A DNA stretch of 64,000 nucleotides from Castellaniella sp047971665 (lineage in GTDB: Bacteria > Pseudomonadota > Gammaproteobacteria > Burkholderiales > Burkholderiaceae_B): positions 40,775 through 104,774 of the forward strand of contig NZ_JBKEAA010000015.1 in the NCBI RefSeq assembly GCF_047971665.1, given 5' to 3'. Below the pieces are notes generated by a model. The model was not told where the DNA came from and did not search any database. It saw nothing but the letters and a program-made list of their open reading frames with translations. Positions within the stretch are counted from its first letter, which is position 1. Every line of letters begins with the position of its first letter. Positions 47,455 through 53,504 of the stretch are shown piece by piece. Both the position numbers and the translations under genes were made by a program.

Positions 47455-49143
47455 ATGACGCCGCGCGACGTATTGAAGCCGTGGGCGCTGGCCAGGGCGG
47501 TGTTCGCCGCCGCGCTGGTCTGGGTGCTGACGGCGGCTCCGGCGTCGGCGGTGCCGATGCAGCGACCGGATGCGGTCCTGTCCTCCGCCGATGTGGGTCG
47601 GGCGTTGTCCGGGCGCCTGGCGGCCGGACAGGCATTGCAGTACACGGCCGATCTGCCTGTGGGCCATGTCGTCCAGGGATCCTTCGCCGGCGTGGATGCG
47701 TCGCTGGACCTGGAGGATGCCGACGGGCGGCACCTGCGCCGCCTGGAAAATCCGGGCGGCGGCGGGCGGGACTGGATGTGGGTCGTGCCCGCCGATCCGG
47801 TGCGACTCGTGGTGCGTGCGCGGGCGGCCAGCACGTTCCGGCTGACGGTGACGCGGGTGCTGGCACCCGCCGCGTCGCCCGTCGTCCCCGTCGTCGATCC
47901 GGTGGTTCCAGAAAGCCCGCGCCTGCGCGCGCTGATGCGGCATCTGGACCGGGGCGGTTCGACGGAGCCGTTCTGGCGCGGGATCCGCCGGCAGGGGACG
48001 CCGCTGGTGGAGCCCTTGTCCGCGACGGAATCCCTGGTGACGTTCCTGTGGCGTGGCGCGCGCGACAACGTACGTCTGTTCGGCGGCCCATCGGGGGATC
48101 ATGCGGCGTTGCATCGCCTGGGAGAAAGCGATCTCTGGTGGGTCAGCTTCCGGATGGCCGACACGGCCCGGCTCAGCTACCGGCTGGCGCCGGACGTGCC
48201 TCGGATCCAGGGTACGCCACGGGATCAGCGCCGGGTCATCCTGGCCACGGCTCAGAGAGATCCCTTCAATCCTCGGGTGTTTCCGGCCTTCCCTCCGGCG
48301 CCGTTGGACGCTTTCCAGGGGGATTCCGTGCTTGAGCTGCCGCAGGCGCCCCCGCAGCCCTGGATTCGGCGGCGGCCGGGTGTCCAGAGTGGTGTGCTGC
48401 TGCACGAGCGGCTGACCAGCAAGGTGTTGGGCAATGAACGGGATGTCTGGATATACCGGCCAGCCGGCGCGGCGCCTCGCGCACTGCTGGTCTGGTTCGA
48501 TGCGCACGAGTATCTGACCAAGGTCCATGTGCCGACGATCATCGACAATCTGCTGGCCGACGGGCTGATTCCGCCGGTCGCGGTCGTCCTGGTGGGCAAT
48601 CCCAGTTCGCAAGCGCGGGCGCGGGAACTGCCGCCCAATGCCGCGTTCACCCGGTTCCTGGCCAAGGAATTCATGCCGTGGCTGCAAACACGCGGCCTGG
48701 ATCTGCCCGCGCCGCGGACCGTGATCGGCGGATCCAGCTATGGCGGTCTGGCCGCCGCCCAGGCGGGGTTGGCGCTGCCGCACCGGTTCGGCAATGTATT
48801 GAGCCTGTCGGGCTCCTATTGGTGGTCGCCGGACGGAGAGCCGTCCGGCTGGGTCATGCGGCAGTATGCTGCGGCGCCGAAGCGGGACGTGCGTTTCTAT
48901 CTGGATGCGGGGCAGTACGAACGGTCGCGCGCGGGAACGGCCGGCATCCTGGAAACGAATCGCCGCCTGGCGGGCGTGCTGCGCGATAAAGGCTACGACG
49001 TCACGCAGGTCGAGCATGAAGCCGGTCATGATTATTTCCATTGGCAGGGATCGCTGGGTTGCGGTCTGGTGGCTTTGTTGAATCCGGCGCGCGCTGCCCG
49101 AGGTCTGGTTGCGTGCCGAGCGGAAGAGGGGGCCTCCCGGTAA
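47455..49143 (+). CDS. Secreted Fes/PfeE-like enterochelin esterase
   Basis: Predicted trilactone siderophore esterase of 562 residues. A signal peptide (ALARAVFAAALVWVLTAAPASA) implies a periplasmic location, unlike cytoplasmic E. coli Fes. An N-terminal domain of about 110 residues of unknown origin is followed by the Fes N-terminal domain (TPLVEPLSATESLVTFLWRG to RLSYRLAPDVPRI) and the hydrolase domain. The latter has VIGGSSYGGLAAAQAGLALP (nucleophile), SLSGSYWWSPDGEPSGW and the catalytic His in EAGHDYFHWQG. It lies between two receptor genes and just upstream of the FepA-like one, like pfeE beside pfeA in Pseudomonas. Confidence 0.9.
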   Translation: MTPRDVLKPWALARAVFAAALVWVLTAAPASAVPMQRPDAVLSSADVGRALSGRLAAGQALQYTADLPVGHVVQGSFAGVDASLDLEDADGRHLRRLENPGGGGRDWMWVVPADPVRLVVRARAASTFRLTVTRVLAPAASPVVPVVDPVVPESPRLRALMRHLDRGGSTEPFWRGIRRQGTPLVEPLSATESLVTFLWRGARDNVRLFGGPSGDHAALHRLGESDLWWVSFRMADTARLSYRLAPDVPRIQGTPRDQRRVILATAQRDPFNPRVFPAFPPAPLDAFQGDSVLELPQAPPQPWIRRRPGVQSGVLLHERLTSKVLGNERDVWIYRPAGAAPRALLVWFDAHEYLTKVHVPTIIDNLLADGLIPPVAVVLVGNPSSQARARELPPNAAFTRFLAKEFMPWLQTRGLDLPAPRTVIGGSSYGGLAAAQAGLALPHRFGNVLSLSGSYWWSPDGEPSGWVMRQYAAAPKRDVRFYLDAGQYERSRAGTAGILETNRRLAGVLRDKGYDVTQVEHEAGHDYFHWQGSLGCGLVALLNPARAARGLVACRAEEGASR

Positions 49144-49194
49144 GACGACATGCCTTGGTTGCGTGTACCGTTGCGCCATGGCGACGGGGATCAG

Positions 49195-49240
49195 ACATTC
49201 TAATTTGTAAATAGAAACGTTTATCGTTTATATTTCGGTC
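49195..49240. promoter_or_regulatory. AT-rich promoter region of the FepA-like receptor gene
   Basis: In the 134-base gap before the receptor gene, GTAAATAGAAACGTTTATC matches the Fur consensus only weakly (about 11 of 19). Its core AGAAACGTTTA (49213-49223) is identical to one in the divergent gap at 33907-33917. A regulatory site is likely; the regulator is open. Confidence 0.45.
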
Positions 49241-49277
49241 TGATTTTTGACACATTGCAGCAATCGAAGGAATCCCT

Positions 49278-51551
49278 ATGTCCGCCTCCAAGGCTCAGGA
49301 CCGCGCCCTGCAGCCCCTCGGCCTGCTCATCGCCCTGTGCCTGGTCGCTTCTCCCGCCGGCGCGCAATCGTCCGACGGCATCGCCCAGCTCGACCGTGTC
49401 GTCGTCAAGGCCGAACAGGAACTGAAGCAGACCCCGGGCGCGTCCACCATCACGGCCGAGGACATCCAGAAGTCCCCGACCGCCACCGACGTGTCGGAAA
49501 TCATCCGCACCATGCCGGGCGTGAACCTGACCGGCAATTCGTCCAGCGGCCAGCGCGGCAACAACCGCCAGATCGACATCCGCGGCATGAGCCCGGAAAA
49601 CACCCTGATCCTGATCGACGGCAAGCCCGTGTCCTCGCGCGGGTCGGTGCGCTTCGGCTGGCGCGGCGAGCGCGACACGCGCGGCGACACCAACTGGGTT
49701 CCGCCCGAGCAGATCGAGCGCATCGAAGTCCTGCGCGGCCCCGCCGCCGCGCGCTACGGCAACGGCGCGGCCGGCGGCGTGGTGAACATCATCACCAAGC
49801 CGATCGCGGACAAGCTGACCGGCTCAGTCACCGTCTACGGCAATCTGCCCGAGCACAGCGACGAGGGCTCGACCGCCCGCACCACCTTCAGCCTGGCCGG
49901 CCCGATCTCCGATACCCTGGGTTTCCGCCTGAACGGCAGCGCGGCGAATTTCCAGGGGGATGCGTATGACATCAATGAGGGGCACGAGTCGTATCGAGGC
50001 CCTATTGGCAATGTTGGCACATTCCCGGCCGGTCGCGAGGGCTTCAAGAATCGCGACATCAGCGGCGTGTTGAGTTGGAAACCCGTCGCCGGCCACACCA
50101 TCGACTTCGAGGCCAGCTATGGTCGCCAGGGCAACATTTATGTCGGTGACACACAGAACACAAATCGAGATAAGACCGGTTATGTGTTAGCGAATTTAGG
50201 TGGGGAAACCAACCGAATTTACCGACAGGCCTATTCCATTACACACAATGGCGACTGGAATGCCGATACCCATACGCTCAGTTATCTACAGTATGAGCAG
50301 ACGCGCAATACCCGGACTTTGGAAGGGTTGGCGGGCGGTACGGAAGGCATGTTCGCCGGACAGGAGTTTGGCGACATCAACCTGCGTACGCTGACGGCGC
50401 ATACCGAACTGAGCCGTCGCCTGAACTGGGGCGGCATCGACCAGATGGGGACGTTCGGCCTGGAATGGGTACGTCAGGACCTGGAGGATTACTCGTCCGA
50501 TCTGGCCTCTCGCAATCTTCCGAACGCCAAGATGCCCACGGTGCCTTTTGCCTACAGCCCCAAGGCGCATGCCAATATTTATTCTGTGTTCGCCGAAGAC
50601 AATCTGTATATCGGCGACCGTTGGACCGTGACGCCCGGCCTGCGCTTCGACCATCACAGCCTTCAGGGCAACAACTGGAGCCCTGCGCTGAACCTGGCCT
50701 ACATGATCAATGAGCAATGGACGGTCAAGGCGGGTATCGCCCGGGCTTACAAGGCACCCAATCTGTACCAGAGCAATTCTGGGTATGCGCTGTATAGCGA
50801 TGGCAATGGCTGCTGGGGGAATACGAAATCTGGAGATCCCGCTTGCTTCCTGTTGGGCAATTCGGATCTGAAGGCGGAAACCAGCATTAACAAGGAGCTG
50901 GGCATCGAATTTCGCAGCCCGGATGGCTTGGGCGCCAGCCTGACCTATTTCCACAACGACTACCGCGATAAGATCGAGGCAGGTCGTACGCCGATTGCCA
51001 GCTTCACGAATAGCCTTGGGAAATCGACGGGTGTCTTTCAATGGGAAAATATCCCCCGCGCTGTCGTCCAAGGCATCGAGGGCAACCTGACCTGGCCCTT
51101 CGCGCGGGGCTGGCTGTGGTCGACCAACTTCACCTACATGATCGAGTCCAAGAACAAGGAGACCGGCGAACACCTGTCCACCATTCCCGAATACACGATC
51201 AACAGCACCCTGGACTGGCAGGTGACGCCGGCCTGGTCGCTGCGCGCCAAAGCCACCGTCTACGGCGAGCAGGAAGGTCCGAAGTACGACTACTATGGCC
51301 AGCCGCTGACGGGCAGCGCCACCGACAAGATCCCGCCCTACGCCCTGTTCGGCCTGAGCACGCAATACAAGGTCAACAAGCACTTCCGCGTGACGGCGGG
51401 CGTGGACAACGTGTTCGACAAGCGCATCTTCCGTCGGGGCAACGCGATCGGTGTCAATCTTGGAACGCCCAATGCCATCTACGGCGCCGGCGCCTACACC
51501 TACAACCAGCCCGGCCGCACCTTCTTCATGGAAGTGACCAGTTCGTTCTGA
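49278..51551 (+). CDS. FepA/BfeA-type ferric enterobactin receptor
   Basis: TonB-dependent outer-membrane receptor, 757 residues. Signal peptide to SPAGA; TonB box DRVVVKAEQEL; the plug carries FepA hallmarks PTATDVSEIIRTMPGVNLTGNSSSGQRGNNRQIDIRGM and the Arg-rich FGWRGERDTRGDTNWVPPEQIERIEVLRGPAAARYGNGAAGG. The barrel ends FFMEVTSSF. Length and motifs match FepA, PfeA and Bordetella BfeA. AAGGA lies seven bases before the start. Residues of roughly 226-594 are encoded by clearly less GC-rich DNA with different codon use than the two ends. It should import the product of the ent operon. Confidence 0.95.
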   Translation: MSASKAQDRALQPLGLLIALCLVASPAGAQSSDGIAQLDRVVVKAEQELKQTPGASTITAEDIQKSPTATDVSEIIRTMPGVNLTGNSSSGQRGNNRQIDIRGMSPENTLILIDGKPVSSRGSVRFGWRGERDTRGDTNWVPPEQIERIEVLRGPAAARYGNGAAGGVVNIITKPIADKLTGSVTVYGNLPEHSDEGSTARTTFSLAGPISDTLGFRLNGSAANFQGDAYDINEGHESYRGPIGNVGTFPAGREGFKNRDISGVLSWKPVAGHTIDFEASYGRQGNIYVGDTQNTNRDKTGYVLANLGGETNRIYRQAYSITHNGDWNADTHTLSYLQYEQTRNTRTLEGLAGGTEGMFAGQEFGDINLRTLTAHTELSRRLNWGGIDQMGTFGLEWVRQDLEDYSSDLASRNLPNAKMPTVPFAYSPKAHANIYSVFAEDNLYIGDRWTVTPGLRFDHHSLQGNNWSPALNLAYMINEQWTVKAGIARAYKAPNLYQSNSGYALYSDGNGCWGNTKSGDPACFLLGNSDLKAETSINKELGIEFRSPDGLGASLTYFHNDYRDKIEAGRTPIASFTNSLGKSTGVFQWENIPRAVVQGIEGNLTWPFARGWLWSTNFTYMIESKNKETGEHLSTIPEYTINSTLDWQVTPAWSLRAKATVYGEQEGPKYDYYGQPLTGSATDKIPPYALFGLSTQYKVNKHFRVTAGVDNVFDKRIFRRGNAIGVNLGTPNAIYGAGAYTYNQPGRTFFMEVTSSF

Positions 51552-51576
51552 TCGATCCGCTGCTGCGACAAACCGG

Positions 51577-51612
51577 TCCCGCCCCCCCTTTCCCTGGGGG
51601 CGCGGGATTTTT
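51577..51612 (+). terminator. Intrinsic terminator of the FepA-like gene
   Basis: GC-rich stem (TCCCGC with C-run from 51577, paired with GGGGGCGCGGGA ending 51607) followed directly by TTTTT (51608-51612), 26 bases after the receptor stop codon. Confidence 0.88.
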
Positions 51613-51659
51613 ACTATGGGGCGTCGGGCTTGACGGTGAAGCGCCCACAGCATGATTCG

Positions 51660-51688
51660 TTGCATGTAACGATACGAGCTTGTATCAT
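51660..51688 (+). promoter_or_regulatory. Promoter and operator of the MazE/MazF-type module
   Basis: TTGCAT (51660-51665) and TATCAT (51683-51688) are spaced by 17 bases. The spacer and -10 contain the dyad GATAC-N6-GTATC (51671-51686), flanked by two direct copies of CATGTAACG. This is a typical layout for autorepression by a toxin-antitoxin complex. Confidence 0.55.
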
Positions 51689-51720
51689 GTTCCATGTAAC
51701 GTCCGGATCGGAGAATGAAG

Positions 51721-51945
51721 ATGGCGACAGCCCATGTGAATGCGAGAGTTCAGAAGCATCGCACTGCGTTGCGGATGGCAGGATTGCGACCGGTGCAGAT
51801 CTGGGTGCCGGATACGCGGCGCCCTGGGTTCGAGGAGGAGTGCCGCCGGCAGAGCCGGTTGGTGTCCCGGGCGGATCAGGACGATGCGGACCTGCAAGTT
51901 CTCATGGATGAGGCCCTGGCCGAAGTGGACGGCTGGACGGAATGA
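51721..51945 (+). CDS. MazE-family antitoxin (DUF3018)
   Basis: Antitoxin of a type II pair, 74 residues. The family pattern HRTALRMAGLRPVQIWVPDTRRPGFEEECRRQSRLV is clear, followed by an acidic C-terminal tail (DQDDADLQVLMDEALAEVDGW) that would mask the toxin. ATG at 51721 is chosen because GGAG lies seven bases upstream; an in-frame ATG at 51715 is too close to it. Its stop overlaps the toxin start. The module sits immediately downstream of the siderophore island. Confidence 0.88.
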   Translation: MATAHVNARVQKHRTALRMAGLRPVQIWVPDTRRPGFEEECRRQSRLVSRADQDDADLQVLMDEALAEVDGWTE

Positions 51946-52286
51946 TGGCGCAGGGCAGGGCCAGGCGCGGCGATCTGGTGACGGTGGTCATGCAAGGTGA
52001 TTTTGGCAAGCCCAGGCCTGCGCTGGTTCTGCAAGCGAACCAGTTCATCGAACATGCTAGCGTCACCGTGCTGCCTGTGTCAGGCACGCTGGTGGCGGCC
52101 CCCCTGCTGCGGGTCACCCTGGAGCCCAGCTCGGAAAATGGCCTCCAAAAGCCCTCGCAGGTCATGATCGACAAAAGCATGACGGTAAAACGCAGCAAGA
52201 TAGGACACATCATCGGTCGCGTTAGCACGGACGCGCTGGCGACGGTCGAGCGTTGTCTGGCCGTGTTTCTTGGAATTGCAAAATGA
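51942..52286 (+). CDS. MazF/PemK-type endoribonuclease toxin
   Basis: Toxin of 114 residues. The MazF/PemK fold is visible in RRGDLVTVVMQGDFGKPRPALVLQANQF (nucleic-acid binding strand and conserved Arg), VTVLPVSGTLV and the KPSQVMIDKSMTVKRSKIGHIIGRV core with the conserved Thr/Ser. These enzymes cut mRNA and are neutralised by the antitoxin encoded just upstream; the genes overlap by four bases (ATGA). The length is normal and nothing suggests damage. Confidence 0.9.
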   Translation: MMAQGRARRGDLVTVVMQGDFGKPRPALVLQANQFIEHASVTVLPVSGTLVAAPLLRVTLEPSSENGLQKPSQVMIDKSMTVKRSKIGHIIGRVSTDALATVERCLAVFLGIAK

Positions 52287-52331
52287 CCCTGAGCTGGGTA
52301 AGCAAAACCGGCTCGCACAAGGTGACTCAGT

Positions 52332-52580
52332 ATGAAAAAGCCAGATCCTGAACTGATCGACTCAGACAATCCGGAATGGGTCGAGGTGGATTTTGCGCGG
52401 GCACGATCGGCAACTGACATACTGGAATTTTCCCGATGTGTTTCCAGGCGGCGTATCCCGAGGGATTCCTTGGACAGCGGCTATCGAGCGATGGCAGCGG
52501 ATGAGACACGCGAGCATGAAGCGCAGGCATGGTGTGGCGGCTTGGTGGCGGGCGACTCATCGGACAATCCGTCGCTATAA
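52332..52580 (+). CDS. Small protein, possible BrnA-like antitoxin remnant
   Basis: 82-residue open frame with a good ribosome-binding site (AAGGTGA). The first 32 residues, MKKPDPELIDSDNPEW and FARARSATDIL, resemble the start of BrnA-type antitoxins (D-N-P-E-W, D-F-A-R-A). The expected ribbon-helix-helix part is not recognisable afterwards, and no BrnT-like toxin gene is nearby. It is therefore probably a truncated orphan antitoxin; an unrelated small protein is possible. Confidence 0.45.
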   Translation: MKKPDPELIDSDNPEWVEVDFARARSATDILEFSRCVSRRRIPRDSLDSGYRAMAADETREHEAQAWCGGLVAGDSSDNPSL

Positions 52581-52594
52581 CTGCACCCCGCCCC

Positions 52595-53320
52595 CTAACC
52601 CGCCTTCCTCGGCCGCCCGCGCGGCGCCGGGCTGACGCGCCGGGACGCCAGGCGCCCCAGGTGCGCCAGAAAGATCTTTTCCCCCAGCGCCCATTGGCCC
52701 GCCAGGGCCGCCTCGATCGGCGGGCGCTGCGATTCGCCCAGGCCGGCGGCCAGGCGTTCGCGCCAGGCGGCTTGGCGGGCGAAGGGCGTGTCGCCTTCGC
52801 GCCAGTAGTCGGGGTGGTCCGTCAGGGCCGGGCGCGGCCCCGCCGGCCCCGCGCCGTCCAGCCCCGCATGTTCCGCCGCCGATGACCACGGCCATTGCGC
52901 CGCCGTGCCGACCTGGCCGGTCGAGACCGGCAGCGATTCCAGCCAGACCATGGCCGGCAGCACCCATCGCCCCGGCTCCAGCAGCGCATTGCGGTAGCGC
53001 CCCTCATAGACCCGCGTGCGCATCAGGCCGGATCCCATGCGCCGGCCCAGCGCCTGCATCAGGCGAGACAACGCGCCCTCGTCGTCCGGCGTGGCCAGCA
53101 GCGTGATCCGGTCTGGCAGGACGGTCCAGGCATGCAGCGCCACGGCGCTGGCGCCAACGCCGCCCGCAGCCGCACGGCCGATCTCCTGGGCCAGCCAGTC
53201 GCGGATGCGGTTCAGCGCGGCCGCTGGCGCCGGCGCGTCGGCGGGCGCCAGCGGCCGCGCGAAGCGCGCCTGGACCAGTTGAGGAATGCGGGGAGCATAG
53301 AGGCGGGGCAATCGGGCCAT
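52595..53320 (-). CDS. RAYT-like transposase homologue with a degenerate catalytic motif
   Basis: Protein of 241 residues. The start MARLPRLYAPRIPQLVQARF matches the REP-associated tyrosine transposase family (usually MARLPRxxxPGxPxHV), and WPWSSAAEHAG matches its C-terminal W-S-S motif. At the HUH position, where family members read N-H-V-H-L-L, this protein has LPDRITLLATP, so both metal-binding His are missing. The frame is intact, GC-rich and rich in Ala/Arg. It may be an exapted, non-transposing relative or an undisturbed relic. It stands alone, divergent from the fatty-acid oxidation genes. Confidence 0.65.
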   Translation of the reverse strand: MARLPRLYAPRIPQLVQARFARPLAPADAPAPAAALNRIRDWLAQEIGRAAAGGVGASAVALHAWTVLPDRITLLATPDDEGALSRLMQALGRRMGSGLMRTRVYEGRYRNALLEPGRWVLPAMVWLESLPVSTGQVGTAAQWPWSSAAEHAGLDGAGPAGPRPALTDHPDYWREGDTPFARQAAWRERLAAGLGESQRPPIEAALAGQWALGEKIFLAHLGRLASRRVSPAPRGRPRKAG

Positions 53321-53340
53321 GAGAAAGAGGGCAAGACAAG

Positions 53341-53360
53341 ATTCAAACGATTGTTTGAAT
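53341..53360. promoter_or_regulatory. PsrA/FadR-type operator palindrome
   Basis: A perfect 20-bp palindrome, ATTCAAAC-GATT-GTTTGAAT, 145 bases upstream of the FadN-like gene and 21 bases before the divergent RAYT-like gene. It fits the CAAAC-N4-GTTTG pattern bound by TetR-family fatty-acid regulators such as PsrA. It probably represses the beta-oxidation operon until long-chain acyl-CoA or fatty acid is present. Confidence 0.75.
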
Positions 53361-53504
53361 TCTCGTCATAAATCAGCGACAATCAAAAAATCGGCTCGGG
53401 AGTACGCTGGACGTATCGCTCAAGCCCGTAGCTGCCGGGTGGACGCGTTGCAGCGCATCGCTCCCGATCGGACAGCCCATTAAAACCAGCGAGGACACAA
53501 TATC

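Noticed and set aside
45276..48068. A 930-codon minus-strand frame opposite the second TonB receptor
   Set aside because: It covers a receptor gene with a clear signal peptide, plug and terminal Phe on the plus strand, and has no domain of its own.
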